64,000 nucleotides of DNA from Pontibacter mucosus (GCF_003054055.1 NZ_QBKI01000002.1:62001-126000); one strand, 5' to 3'. Counted from the stretch's first letter, positions 17,455-26,854 are shown. Numbers and translations are program-made. The notes: generated by a model not told the origin, from the letters alone.

Positions 17455-18275
17455 TAAAGTTGTTTCGAACATCCATGTCCGGAACCCCCTCCTGTTGCGG
17501 ACATGGATGTTCGCATATACCAGTTGCTGGCGCGGGTTTGCAACCCGTGCCTTCCTATGATGTTGGGTTTGTAACCCAACTGGCTTGAAAAGCCATACTT
17601 ATAACTTGAGCTATACTTTTATACTTTGGCTATACTTCCCTGAACAGCTGCTTCCTTCTAATTGAACCAAGCTATCCTTGCTAGCCACCGTTCATCCAAA
17701 GCTTTACATGCTGAATTGTTTCATCTCCGGCTTTGGTGCTCTCAAGCCCGAGAGGGCTCGTCCTTTGGCATCGCGCTGGGAGCTTTTCCTGCCCTCGTAC
17801 CTCGGGCTGCCTCGCTCACGCTCGTCACCGGAAAAACTCGCATAGGCGCTCAACCCAAGGACTGGAATCGACACTTCTTAGCTAAGGTTTATGCTACTGG
17901 AAAGAGAAGTATAAAATAGTAGTACAGAAACTGTCCCCTTGAGGGGACTATAGGGGTGTTTATACTTTGACTATGTACCTTATACTTCAGCAGAAGCAAT
18001 AACAGGCTCCCCTCCTTAAACAAGGAGGGGCTAGGGGTGAGTTTATACTTTGTAGGGACAGGTCGCGACCTGTCCGTGCTAGAACAGCAGCTATGAAATT
18101 ATACTTCGGCTCAAGTAATCACAGATTCCCCGCCTTAGACTACCGAGAACGGGAGTTCGAAGGTAGCGAGCGTAGCTCTGAGGGGTTAGGGGTGGTTGGA
18201 CCCGGTATAGCAGAGTTCTGCTTCTCTTGAAGTGGGCTCCGGAGGAGCAGAACCGGCCAGAGGTGGTTATACCTT
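17455..18275. repeat. Composite non-coding repeat island, copy 2
   Basis: It repeats the element order of copy 1: a worn tccggacat palindrome (17465-17514), GCGGGTTTGCAACCCGTGCC (17533-17552), gttgggtttgtaacccaac (17562-17580), gctgcttccttctaattgaa (17647), a diverged GC-rich block (about 17730-17870), ctgtccccttgaggggac (17931-17948), GGACAGGTCGCGACCTGTCC (18056-18075), a gctatgaaattatacttcggc stretch (about 18090), the gactaccgagaacgggagttcgaagg block (18138-18163) and ggttggacccggtat (18193-18207). The 85-codon frame at 17662-17919 lies inside and is not called. From 18276 to 18465 I see only spacer. Confidence 0.75.
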
Positions 18276-18465
18276 CTAACTATTAAATAAAATCCCCCTC
18301 CCCATTAAGCCTTTCATCATGCCAGGAGTCAAAGCAAACACCTTAAGCAGATAGGGCAGACATAGCAGGAAAACTATGTTCGTGGTGTAGCATTTTATGA
18401 CCCTGATGCTTAACTTGATAACCGAAACTTGTCTAAACCTTAAACTTTTATTCCAACCTTACAGA

Positions 18466-21400
18466 ATGAAGAAAATTCTAACCATTGCAGCCTGTCTCAC
18501 CTTCAGTGCAGGCGGTGTGATGGCGCAGCAGACCTTTCCGCGGAACGGCGTCTACGACGAGCGCGCCGGACTCGTGGTCTTCACCAATGCCACCGTCCAC
18601 ACCGACTACAAAACCACTATTCCTAACGCCACCCTCGTTATCCGCAACGGCAAAGTAGAAGCCGTGGGCACGAACGTAAAAGTGCCGGCCGGAGCCGTGG
18701 TGATGGATGCCGCAGGCAAGCACATCTACCCAGGCCTGGTGGATATGTACAGCGACTATGGCCTGCCGGAAGTGAAGGTAGAGCGCCGCAACTGGCGTGC
18801 CGCCCCGCAGATGGAGTCCACCAAGCAGGGCGCCTATAACTGGAACGAGGCTATCCGCCCGGAGACAAATGCAGTAGAATTGTTTAAGGTAGACGCCAAA
18901 AAAGCCGATGAGCTGCGCAAGCAAGGCTTCGGCACTGTGCTGACGGTGCACCGCGACGGGATTGCCCGTGGCACGGCTGCCCTGGTAACACTGGCTGAGA
19001 AGCGCGAGAACGAAGTGGTGCTGAAGGACAAAGCCGCCGCGGCCCTTTCCTTCGACAAAGGTACATCCAAGCAGGATTACCCGAACTCGCTGATGGGTTC
19101 TGTGGCTCTGTTGCGCCAGACCTACCTCGATGCCCAGTGGAACGCACAGAATCCGCAGAAAGAGCAGAATATCTCCCTACGGGCATTTACACAGGCAAAC
19201 AACTTCCCGCAAATCTTTGAGGCCGACAACAAGCTGAACATCCTGCGTGCCGACAAGGTAGGCGACGAGTTTGGCAAGCAGTACATCATGAAAGGTGCCG
19301 GCGACGAGTACCAGATGCTGCCGCAAATAAAAGCCACCAACGCACCTGTTATCCTGTCGCTTGCTTTCCCAGATGCCTATAACGTGGAGGACCCGTTTGA
19401 TGCCCGCCGTGTGGCCCTGGAAGACATGAAGCACTGGGAAATGGCCCCTGCCAATGCGGCGCTGCTGCAGAAAGCGGGTGTGACTATCGCCTTCACCGCC
19501 CACGACCTGAAAGACAAGAAGGACTTCCTGCCGAACCTGCGCAAAGCCGTGAAGTATGGCCTGAGCGAGGAAGAGGCACTGAGGGCCCTGACTGCTACTC
19601 CCGCCAAACTGCTGGGTGCCGATAACCTGGTGGGCAACCTGAACAAGGGCATGCTGGCTAACTTCATCATCACCTCCGGTAATCTTTTCTCGGAAGACGG
19701 CGTGATTCTGGAAAACTGGGTACAGGGCGAGCAGTATAAAGTATCTGACCTGCCAACTGATTACCGTGGCGTTTATACGTTGAAGCTGGGCAACGACACT
19801 GGCCGCAAGCTCCTGATCAGCGGATCAGCCGAGAAACCGGAACTGCAGGTAATTTCCAAAGACACGGTAAAAGGAAACCTTAGCATCAAAGGCAACCTGG
19901 TGACCATCTCTTTTGCCGAGAGCAAAGACAGCAAAGAGAGCATCCGCCTTAGCGGCTGGGTAGCCGGTAAAAACCTGCAGGGCGAGGGCCAGTTGCCAAA
20001 CGCTTCTTCTGTAAAATGGCTGGCGTCTTACTCCGAAGCCATGACCGAGCAGGCCAAGAAAGAGCGTGCTAAGAAAGAGGCTGACACAGCGATTGGAAGT
20101 ATGATTTTCCCATTCCGCGCATACGGCCAGCCAGAGCTGCCGAAGCAGGAGACGATCCTGATTAAGAATGCTACCGTTTGGACAAACGAAAAAGAAGGCA
20201 AGCTGGAGAATGCTGATGTGCTGATCAAAAACGGCAAGATTGCCAAGGTTGGCAAGAACCTGAGCGAGTCCGGCGCCAAGATTGTGGACGGTACCGGCAA
20301 GCACGTGACACCAGGCATCATCGACGAGCACTCGCACATTGCGCTGCACGGCGTAAACGAGGGTACGCAGGCTGTTACCTCTGAGGTGCGCATGGCCGAT
20401 GTAGTGAATCCGGAGGATATCAACATCTACCGCCAACTGGCCGGTGGTGTGACCACCTCGCAGTTGCTGCACGGTTCGGCTAACCCTATCGGTGGCCAGT
20501 CAGCTATTATTAAACTGCGTTGGGGCAAGAGCGCCGACGAGCTGCTGGTGGAAAATGCCGACGGTTACATCAAGTTTGCGCTGGGCGAGAACGTGAAGCA
20601 ATCGAACTGGGGCAGCACGCAAACCATCCGTTTCCCGCAGTCCCGTATGGGTGTGGAGCAGGTGTTTGTGGATGCTTTCCAGCGCGCCAAAGAGTATGAG
20701 CAGGCCTGGAACACTTACAACAAGCTGAGCAAGCGCGACAAAGCCAAAACGCCGTCGCCTCGACGCGACCTGGAGCTGGAGGCGCTGGTGGAAATCCTGA
20801 ACGAGAAGCGTTTTATCACCTGCCACTCTTACGTGCAGTCGGAAATTAACATGCTGATGAACGTGGCCGAGGAAATGGGCTTTAAGGTGAACACCTTCAC
20901 GCACATCCTGGAAGGCTACAAAGTGGCCGATAAGATGAAAGAGCACGGCGTAGGTGGCTCAACCTTTGCCGACTGGTGGGCTTATAAGATGGAGGTGAAA
21001 GATGCGATTCCGCACAACGCCGGCATCATGAACCAGCTGGGCATTGTAACGGCTATCAACTCCGACGACGCCGAGATGGCCCGCCGCCTGAACCAGGAGG
21101 CTGCCAAGAGTGTGAAGTATACCGGTATGAGCGAAGAGGACGCCCTGAAAATGGTGACCCTGAACCCGGCCAAACTCCTGCACCTCGACGACAGAATGGG
21201 AAGCATTAAAGCTGGCAAAGACGCCGACGTGGTGCTGTGGAACGAGCATCCGCTCTCTATCTACGCTAAGCCGCTGAAGACTTTCGTGGATGGCATTGCC
21301 TACTACGATGTAGAGCGCGACGAGCAGATGCGCGTGGAACTGGAGAAAGAGCGCGTGCGCCTTATCCAGAAAATGCTGCAGGCCAAAGCCGGTGGTGCCA

Positions 21401-21489
21401 AAACGCAAAGCCCTGTGAGCAGAAGAACTCAGGTGATGCACTGCGAGGAGGTAGAGCACAGCGAGGAAGAGGCGTATTTTGCATACTAA
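18466..21489 (+). CDS. Secreted two-domain amidohydrolase
   Basis: A 1007-residue exported protein: a Lys-rich start, hydrophobic core and MAQQ cleavage region at about residue 22 form a Sec signal peptide. Two amidohydrolase-superfamily domains follow. In the first (about 30-470) the usual metal-binding HxH after PGLVD is replaced by MYSDYG, so it is probably inactive. The second (about 560-980) keeps PGIIDEHSHIAL with His622 and His624, further His at 787 (CHSYV) and 813 (THILEG), and Asp867/868 (NSDDAEM), consistent with an imidazolonepropionase- or dihydroorotase-like hydrolase. Substrate unknown. ATG 18466 is chosen over the upstream frame because it starts the signal peptide. The paralogous gene follows 90 bases later. 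Confidence 0.82.
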   Translation: MKKILTIAACLTFSAGGVMAQQTFPRNGVYDERAGLVVFTNATVHTDYKTTIPNATLVIRNGKVEAVGTNVKVPAGAVVMDAAGKHIYPGLVDMYSDYGLPEVKVERRNWRAAPQMESTKQGAYNWNEAIRPETNAVELFKVDAKKADELRKQGFGTVLTVHRDGIARGTAALVTLAEKRENEVVLKDKAAAALSFDKGTSKQDYPNSLMGSVALLRQTYLDAQWNAQNPQKEQNISLRAFTQANNFPQIFEADNKLNILRADKVGDEFGKQYIMKGAGDEYQMLPQIKATNAPVILSLAFPDAYNVEDPFDARRVALEDMKHWEMAPANAALLQKAGVTIAFTAHDLKDKKDFLPNLRKAVKYGLSEEEALRALTATPAKLLGADNLVGNLNKGMLANFIITSGNLFSEDGVILENWVQGEQYKVSDLPTDYRGVYTLKLGNDTGRKLLISGSAEKPELQVISKDTVKGNLSIKGNLVTISFAESKDSKESIRLSGWVAGKNLQGEGQLPNASSVKWLASYSEAMTEQAKKERAKKEADTAIGSMIFPFRAYGQPELPKQETILIKNATVWTNEKEGKLENADVLIKNGKIAKVGKNLSESGAKIVDGTGKHVTPGIIDEHSHIALHGVNEGTQAVTSEVRMADVVNPEDINIYRQLAGGVTTSQLLHGSANPIGGQSAIIKLRWGKSADELLVENADGYIKFALGENVKQSNWGSTQTIRFPQSRMGVEQVFVDAFQRAKEYEQAWNTYNKLSKRDKAKTPSPRRDLELEALVEILNEKRFITCHSYVQSEINMLMNVAEEMGFKVNTFTHILEGYKVADKMKEHGVGGSTFADWWAYKMEVKDAIPHNAGIMNQLGIVTAINSDDAEMARRLNQEAAKSVKYTGMSEEDALKMVTLNPAKLLHLDDRMGSIKAGKDADVVLWNEHPLSIYAKPLKTFVDGIAYYDVERDEQMRVELEKERVRLIQKMLQAKAGGAKTQSPVSRRTQVMHCEEVEHSEEEAYFAY

Positions 21490-21579
21490 ATTGTTAGTTG
21501 TTGCTAGTTAATTGTTGCTCTTGAATTTTAAGCAGTCAACGATAAGCAATCAACAATCAAAATTTCAACAATTCATAAA

Positions 21580-22926
21580 ATGAAAATTCATAAAAGATAT
21601 ATATCAGCTTTGGTCGCGCTGCTGTTTGCAGTGCCGGCAGTGGCACAGGTGCCTGCCCCTGCGCCCAAGCAAAGCAAACCCGTGCTGCTGAAGGGGGCTA
21701 CCCTGCACGTAGGCAACGGTCAGGTAGTGGAAAATGCCGCCGTAGGTTTTGATAACGGAAAGATTACGTACGCCGGTCCGCAGAGCGGGGCCAACCTGAG
21801 CGGCTACGAAGTAGTGGACGTAACGGGCCAGCACATTTACCCGGGCCTCATCCAGCCAAACGCGGCGCTGGGCCTGAACGAGGTGGAAAGTGTGCGCGCG
21901 ACCATCGACTGGCGTGAGGTGGGGGAGATGAACCCGAACGTGCGCTCAGTAATCGCCTATAACACGGATTCCGACATCATCCCAACGGTGCGTGCCAATG
22001 GCGTGCTGATGACGCAGGTGACACCTATCGGTGGCACGATTGCTGGCACTTCCTCTATCGTGCAGCTGGACGCCTGGAACTGGGAAGACGCCATCGTGAA
22101 GGCAGACGTAGGCATGCACCTGAACTGGCCCAGCATGCTCATCGAAACCGGCAACAGACAAGCCGACGAGCGCCTGAAGCGTATGGCCGAGGAGCGTGAG
22201 AAAACCATGCTGGAGCTGGAGAAGCTGTTCCGCGAGGCAGCGGTCTACAAATCAGGCAAGCACGACAGCCAGAACCTGAAACTGGCCTCTATGACCGGTT
22301 TGTTCGACGGCACGCAGAAGCTGTACATCCACGCCAACTATGGCAAGGAGATGATTGAAGGCGTGAACTTTGCTAGGAAGCACGGCGTGAAGGAGATTGT
22401 AGTGGTGGGTGCCCGCGATGCGGTAGCCGTTGCCGACTTCTTGAAAGCCAACAACGTCTCTGTGATTTACTCTGGCGTGCACGCGCTGCCATCCCGTGCA
22501 GAGGAGGATGTGGACATGCCGTATAAAACGCCATACTTGCTGCACCAGGCGGGCATCCCGTTTGCGCTGGATTATGATTTGGCCATCCACGGTATCCGTA
22601 ACCTGCCCTTCATAGCCGGCACGGCCGCTGCCTATGGCCTGGACAAAGAGCAGGCGCTGGCTTCTGTTACGCTTAACACCGCCAAAATTCTGGGTGTGGA
22701 CAAGCAGGTAGGTTCTGTGGAAGTGGGCAAAGATGCAACGCTGGTGGTATCCGCTGGCGACCTGCTGGACATGCGCACCAACAACGTGACGCACGCCTTC
22801 ATCCAGGGCCGCAAGATAGACCTGACCGACAAGCAGAAGTACCTCTACGAGAAGTTCAACACCAAGTATAAGGACCAGCAACAGCAGGTTCCGGCTGGTG
22901 CTACCTCCTCATCAGCAGGTAAATAA
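21580..22926 (+). CDS. Secreted amidohydrolase-like protein lacking the metal site
   Basis: A 448-residue exported protein with a signal peptide ending near VAQ (residue 23). It has the amidohydrolase outline, with an N-terminal beta-sandwich (LLKGATLHVGNGQVVENAA), HIYPGLIQPNAALGLNEVE where HxH should be, and the C-terminal LNTAKILGVDKQVGSVEVGKDATLVV that is typical of the family. The first metal ligands are gone (QPNAALG), as in the first domain of the preceding protein, so it is probably a partner or binding protein rather than an enzyme. It is likely in one operon with the 1007-residue paralogue. A Gln/Ala/Ser-rich tail ends the protein. Confidence 0.78.
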   Translation: MKIHKRYISALVALLFAVPAVAQVPAPAPKQSKPVLLKGATLHVGNGQVVENAAVGFDNGKITYAGPQSGANLSGYEVVDVTGQHIYPGLIQPNAALGLNEVESVRATIDWREVGEMNPNVRSVIAYNTDSDIIPTVRANGVLMTQVTPIGGTIAGTSSIVQLDAWNWEDAIVKADVGMHLNWPSMLIETGNRQADERLKRMAEEREKTMLELEKLFREAAVYKSGKHDSQNLKLASMTGLFDGTQKLYIHANYGKEMIEGVNFARKHGVKEIVVVGARDAVAVADFLKANNVSVIYSGVHALPSRAEEDVDMPYKTPYLLHQAGIPFALDYDLAIHGIRNLPFIAGTAAAYGLDKEQALASVTLNTAKILGVDKQVGSVEVGKDATLVVSAGDLLDMRTNNVTHAFIQGRKIDLTDKQKYLYEKFNTKYKDQQQQVPAGATSSSAGK

Positions 22927-22951
22927 TTTATACTTGCCGGTAAAGTATAAA

Positions 22952-22986
22952 AGCGGGCTGCCATACATTGGCGGCCCGCTTTTTTT
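22952..22986. terminator. Terminator shared by convergent genes
   Basis: An 11-bp stem AGCGGGCTGCC/GGCGGCCCGCT (22952-22962 with 22970-22980, one G-T pair), 7-base loop and T7 after it on the plus strand. It ends the amidohydrolase operon. The end of the convergent phosphatase gene (stop at 22985-22987) overlaps the T-run. Confidence 0.85.
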
Positions 22987-24034
22987 ATTGCGCCTCGCTT
23001 AGAACGGCCATTGGCGCTTGCTTGAAAACCAGTGTCTGTTCCAATAAAGGCAAGTTTTTTACATCCCGTATCTGGAGGCTAACCCTGGTTTCTGAATCGC
23101 CCCAGATAATTTGCATCACCCCGAAGTTAAGCGCCCCGATTTGCTCGCCCACCCGGTAGCGGTTGCCGCCTTTGCTGGGCTTGCGGTGGTGCGTCATGCC
23201 GCTGGAGGTAATTTCATAGACGGGCTGCTCATACCCCTCCAACTCTATTTTTGCCAGCTCGCCCACGTGGCGGTCGCCGGAAAGCAGGATGGGGTTGGCA
23301 GGGCGTGTTGTTTCCAGCAGGCGAAGCAGGCGCTTGCGTGCGTTCGGGAAGGCCGCCCAACTGGTATAGCTATACCCGGTGGGGAGAATCTGCATGCTGC
23401 TGGCGATGATATTGATTTGGGCATCGCTGGCAGACAGCTCCTCTTCCAGCCACTTCCATTGCTCTTCCCCCAGCACATCGCCGCCATAGTTGGGCAAATA
23501 CAGGCCGAAGAGGCTCCGGAACGGGTCGAGGTGGTAGCGGGTGTCGAGCAGGAAGATTTTTACTTTCTGGCTGCCCTCCCCCAAAGTATACGTGCGGTAG
23601 ATCCCCTGCTGCTCTCTTACCGGGGCATCGGCTGGCGCACCCATAAAATCGAGGAAGAGCTGCTGGCTTTGCGTTTTCTGGCTGTAGGTGGCGGTGGCGT
23701 CGTTGTGCCCGAAATCGTGATCGTCCCAGGTGCCGGTTATTGGTGTGGTCTTCAGCAGCGCCTGGTACCCGGGGTGCTGCAGCTGGCGGTTATACTTGCT
23801 GGCCAGCGTGTCCATGTTGTGGGTGTCGCCATAGATGTTATCGCCCAGCCACACCCACAGGTCAGGCGAGGCGGCCACCACGGCGGGCCACAGCGGCTGC
23901 GGCTCGTCCTGGCTGTTGCAGGAGCCAAAGGCGATGGTGGTGTGCTGCTGCGCCAGCAGCCGGTAGCAGGGGAGCAGGCAAAGAAGCACGGCAACCAGCG
24001 CTTTGCGGCTAAAAGTTGGGTTGTCAATTTGCAT
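22985..24034 (-). CDS. PhoD-like alkaline phosphatase family protein
   Basis: A 349-residue exported metallophosphatase. The signal peptide has a long hydrophobic stretch (residues 12-28, ending LLAQQ). Metal-site motifs of the PhoD family are visible: GSCNSQDE (37-44), WLGDNIYGD (62-70), GTWDDHDFGHND (101-112) and LLSGDRHVGEL (about 250-260). It would hydrolyse phosphate mono- or diesters in the periplasm or at the surface. The start is set at the ATG complementary to 24032-24034, because it begins the signal peptide; the open frame runs further but through a hairpin region. A terminator-like hairpin lies in the leader. Confidence 0.87.
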   Translation of the reverse strand: MQIDNPTFSRKALVAVLLCLLPCYRLLAQQHTTIAFGSCNSQDEPQPLWPAVVAASPDLWVWLGDNIYGDTHNMDTLASKYNRQLQHPGYQALLKTTPITGTWDDHDFGHNDATATYSQKTQSQQLFLDFMGAPADAPVREQQGIYRTYTLGEGSQKVKIFLLDTRYHLDPFRSLFGLYLPNYGGDVLGEEQWKWLEEELSASDAQINIIASSMQILPTGYSYTSWAAFPNARKRLLRLLETTRPANPILLSGDRHVGELAKIELEGYEQPVYEITSSGMTHHRKPSKGGNRYRVGEQIGALNFGVMQIIWGDSETRVSLQIRDVKNLPLLEQTLVFKQAPMAVLSEAQ

Positions 24035-24071
24035 AGTGTTCCTACTACACCATCTGCGGGAGGAATGTTCC

Positions 24072-24105
24072 AAAAAACAACCCCTGTGCCGGGGGCGCAG
24101 GGGTT
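24072..24105 (-). terminator. Terminator-like hairpin in the leader of the PhoD-like gene
   Basis: Read on the minus strand: AACCCCTG (24105-24098), an 11-base GC-rich loop, CAGGGGTT (24086-24079), one base, then T6 (24077-24072). It has the form of an intrinsic terminator pointing toward the phosphatase gene, 38 bases before its start. No minus-strand gene ends upstream, so it would act on the phosphatase transcript itself or as a 5' stabilising stem. Confidence 0.6.
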
Positions 24106-24111
24106 GTCCAA

Positions 24112-24119
24112 CAAAATTA
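24112..24119 (-). promoter_or_regulatory. Possible promoter -7 element TAATTTTG for the PhoD-like gene
   Basis: On the minus strand TAATTTTG matches TAnnTTTG. Transcription from it would start almost at the foot of the hairpin described at 24072-24105. The rest of the spacer up to 24377 shows no gene or clear motif. Confidence 0.35.
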
Positions 24120-24377
24120 ACAAACAACAAATACTTTAAACCTGACGCCGGTAGTGAGCTAAATGGCAGTAAAGCTTCGTGGCATCTGTTTAAAAGTACG
24201 AAATAAATCTGTTGTGAACGAATCTGTCAGATGAATGCATCATTTGCATCGACAGAAAGAAGGTGCCCTCTACCTGAAGTCAGGTAGGCAGGTGTAAACG
24301 TGTTACCACCGGCAAAACCCAACGTATAAAGCGCGGGTGCGTTTATAGGATAAGAATACATCATAAACAGCATAACT

Positions 24378-25169
24378 ATGGAAAGAAACGAAAGAGATCA
24401 CAGAAGACACAACGATTTTGACGATAGATCCAGCCGCAGCGATGGCTTCCAGAATTACCGCGACCGCTACAGCAACCGCCACGGCAACTACTATGGCTTG
24501 CCCGACGAGCATGCGGCGTACCGCGACGTGCGCAGCTCCAACCCTGACCCTAATTTTGGCTACAGAAGCGGAGGCCCCGTGGGCGGCTATGGCGCCAGCA
24601 GCCACCGCGGCGTAACGGAGCGAGGCGAACATTACCATTACGGCGATCCAAACCCGTATATGGGCAACCGCCGCAACCCGAGTGGCGGGTATGATCGCGA
24701 CAGTGGTATAAACTGGGATGAGCGCGATGTGTACGGCACGTACGGCAACCCGCGCAGCACCAACTACAGCGCCGGAAGCAACTACAGCCGCCAGGACAAC
24801 AGTTACCAGTACGGAGGGCAGGGCCGCCGCTACGAAGACTTCAACACGGACGAGAAGATGTACCGTGGCCGATCCGACAGAGGCTATAATATGCTGGGCA
24901 TCGATGCCTACTATGATAGGGGCGAGCATCCGGAAAGGCGCTCGGACAATGACTTCCGCGGCAGCAACTACCAGCGCGATTACTATAACCGGCACCACAG
25001 CGGCGACGATGAGCGCTACCGTGGGGAGATACGCAGCACTAACCGCAACGACAACTACGACCACAGCCAGCGCAGCAGCCGCTACCGCCGCCCCGGCGAA
25101 ACATCCGGGCCTGATTACGGCGCCCACTCCGGCCCAAGCGCCTACGGCGAAGAGTCGCCAAGAGGTTAA
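24378..25169 (+). CDS. Low-complexity, Arg/Tyr/Asp/Asn/Gly/Ser-rich protein
   Basis: A 263-residue hydrophilic protein with no signal peptide and no hydrophobic segment. It is built almost wholly from Arg, Tyr, Asp, Asn, Gly, Ser and His, with loose units such as YDR, NYS, RYR and YGG, so it should be intrinsically disordered and rich in Arg-Tyr contacts. No family recognised. It is supported as a real gene by a good ATG, third-position bias of its neighbours and a perfect terminator just after it. Related stress-associated proteins with such composition occur near general-stress genes in this bacterial group, but that is only a loose analogy. Confidence 0.72.
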   Translation: MERNERDHRRHNDFDDRSSRSDGFQNYRDRYSNRHGNYYGLPDEHAAYRDVRSSNPDPNFGYRSGGPVGGYGASSHRGVTERGEHYHYGDPNPYMGNRRNPSGGYDRDSGINWDERDVYGTYGNPRSTNYSAGSNYSRQDNSYQYGGQGRRYEDFNTDEKMYRGRSDRGYNMLGIDAYYDRGEHPERRSDNDFRGSNYQRDYYNRHHSGDDERYRGEIRSTNRNDNYDHSQRSSRYRRPGETSGPDYGAHSGPSAYGEESPRG

Positions 25170-25187
25170 GAAACAGCTAGTAAGTAT

Positions 25188-25226
25188 AAAAGCAAAGCCC
25201 GCGGCCTGGCCGCGGGCTTTGCTTTT
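25188..25226. terminator. Perfect 19-bp terminator stem
   Basis: AAAAGCAAAGCCCGCGGCC (25188-25206) is followed after one base by its exact reverse complement (25208-25226), ending in TTTT. It closes the low-complexity gene and would work in both directions. Confidence 0.88.
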
Positions 25227-25291
25227 GGCATACCTAAGCGCACGAGCTGCGTACTAGGAGAGGAAAATTTATACGTTAAACCGGCAGAAAA

Positions 25292-25780
25292 ATGATGAGA
25301 AAACGAACACCTCTACTTTGGGCTGCAGCCTTCTTACTTATACTGACAACCTCGGCCTGCACCATGCAAAAACAAAGCACTGCCGCTGAGGCGGATAGCA
25401 TTCTGGGTGCTTATTGGGTCCTGTTCTCCCTGGAGGGGCAGGATGTGCAGCGTCCGCAAAACACCCAAACGGCTTATGTGCGCTTCGAGGAAGGCAAAGC
25501 CCGCGTGGTTGGCTTTACCGGCTGCAACAGGTTCTCGGGCAAGTATGAATTAAGCGGGCAGAAGCTTAGCATCTCCAACCTCAGCTCTTCCCGGATGACA
25601 TGCCCCGACATAGAGCAGGAGAACAAGATGCTTGACTTGCTTGGCCAGGTAAGTAGTTTCCGGATTGCCGGGGACCTGCTGACGCTCTACGCCGGTGAAA
25701 CAGCCGTGGCCACGTTCCGGGCCGGTAACGAGCAGGAAGAGCTAAACCTGCGGCGCGACGGGGCTATCATAATTGATTAG
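25292..25780 (+). CDS. META domain lipoprotein (HslJ-like)
   Basis: A 162-residue lipoprotein: hydrophobic residues 8-20 end in TTSAC with Cys23 as lipid anchor. The remainder is one META domain, recognisable by GAYWVLFSLEGQDV at its start, VVGFTGCNRFSGKYEL in the middle and SSSRMTCPDIEQENKML near the end, the same pattern as E. coli HslJ. The two Cys (in TGCN and MTCP) may form a disulphide. The family is linked to heat shock and novobiocin tolerance in E. coli, but its molecular job is not known. Confidence 0.85.
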   Translation: MMRKRTPLLWAAAFLLILTTSACTMQKQSTAAEADSILGAYWVLFSLEGQDVQRPQNTQTAYVRFEEGKARVVGFTGCNRFSGKYELSGQKLSISNLSSSRMTCPDIEQENKMLDLLGQVSSFRIAGDLLTLYAGETAVATFRAGNEQEELNLRRDGAIIID

Positions 25781-25791
25781 GCCGCCTTTGC

Positions 25792-26202
25792 TTACACCTG
25801 TGTCTTCAGCAGCAGCTCGTTAAATTTCTCCAGCAGGTTGATGTACTTGCGCTGCAGGTTCACCAGTTCCTGCTCGCAGTCGCGCAGGTTGCTGTGCTTG
25901 TAGGTGGTTTCCTGGGGCTCGCTATCGAAGGGCAGGAGCAGGTTGGTGCTCATTTGCGGCTGCGCCTTCGGGGCCTCTTTTTTCACAGTTTTACTCAGGT
26001 GTGGGAAATCCTGTGCAAAGTCGTGGTGAATCACCTCGCCCAGCTTCAGGATAAAGCTGTACGGGATGCTGGACTCTTTAAACTTGTTGTAAAGCGTTTT
26101 ACGGCTGATGCCCATTTTTTCGGCCACTACACCAATTGCCACGCCGCTAGCCTTTATGGCATCTCGGATAACCTCGCCTCTGTGTACATTTGTCTTAACC
26201 AT
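25792..26202 (-). CDS. Small helix-turn-helix regulator with coiled-coil tail
   Basis: A 136-residue cytosolic protein. Residues 8-45 (GEVIRDAIKASGVAIGVVAE then KMGISRKTLYNKFKES) form a Fis/Cro-like helix-turn-helix. A Pro/Gln/Thr-rich linker follows, and residues 105-134 (NLRDCEQELVNLQRKYINLL and after) make a short coiled coil for dimerisation. It is convergent with the META gene (11 bases between stops) and divergent from gluconokinase, 650 bases away. Target genes are unknown. Confidence 0.75.
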   Translation of the reverse strand: MVKTNVHRGEVIRDAIKASGVAIGVVAEKMGISRKTLYNKFKESSIPYSFILKLGEVIHHDFAQDFPHLSKTVKKEAPKAQPQMSTNLLLPFDSEPQETTYKHSNLRDCEQELVNLQRKYINLLEKFNELLLKTQV

Positions 26203-26854
26203 CGCTACTGTCCATTTCCTGATATGTGTAAGTGTCTTTTGCTTTACAAAAATAGGTAATCACTATGTACGAAATGTGAATGTGGACAAATATTACACGG
26301 ATGTGGAGAGTGGTGGAAGCTATGTTTGCTAAACTGGTTAATTAACAGTTGGTTATACTTTTCTATACTTGCAGCCGAGCACGGTTTATCTACATTTCCA
26401 TACTTTATCCACACCCGAAAATGCCCTTTTACCCGCACCGGCGCGTGGTAGCCGGACGGGTTTAACTGTAAACACGTTGCTCCCGGCGCTCCGTAGAGGT
26501 ACATGGGAAGCAGGCTTTGCAGCACCAGAAAGTTACGCAGCGAAACGTATGCTATACTTTCAAACGCTCCAAGTACGACCAGAAAATGTGGAGAGGAGGT
26601 AAGGTGCGGCATCAGATTTATACTTTACTGGCCGATTGGAATGTGTAAAACCTGTGCCTGACCGGGTAAGTTGCAGGCGCTAAAGTATATAGCTGGCTAC
26701 ACATCCGTAGGGTACTGTTACATGCCAGGAAAATTTTCTAAATTCCTTACAGCTAGAAGTATAGCGACAAGGTGCTGTGCTTAATTCTGGGCAGGAGTTA
26801 TAAAAGTATAAAGCCTGTGCCCGAGGTTACGTAAATTGGGTAAACTATACACTT
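26203..26854. other. 650-base divergent spacer, no gene seen
   Basis: Between the HTH gene and gluconokinase. Several TATACTT-type words occur (near 26355, 26365, 26554 and 26620), plus A/T-rich patches. Two overlapping open frames (26244-26612 minus, 26369-26602 plus) show no recognisable protein and are not called. No clear promoter consensus or palindrome was found. Confidence 0.5.

Noticed and set aside
17662..17919. 85-codon plus frame
   Set aside because: It lies inside repeat island copy 2, in a block that corresponds to non-coding sequence in copies 1 and 3.
26244..26612. 122-codon minus frame and 77-codon plus frame in the gluconokinase spacer
   Set aside because: They overlap each other, include heptamer words and show no conserved-looking sequence or start signals.
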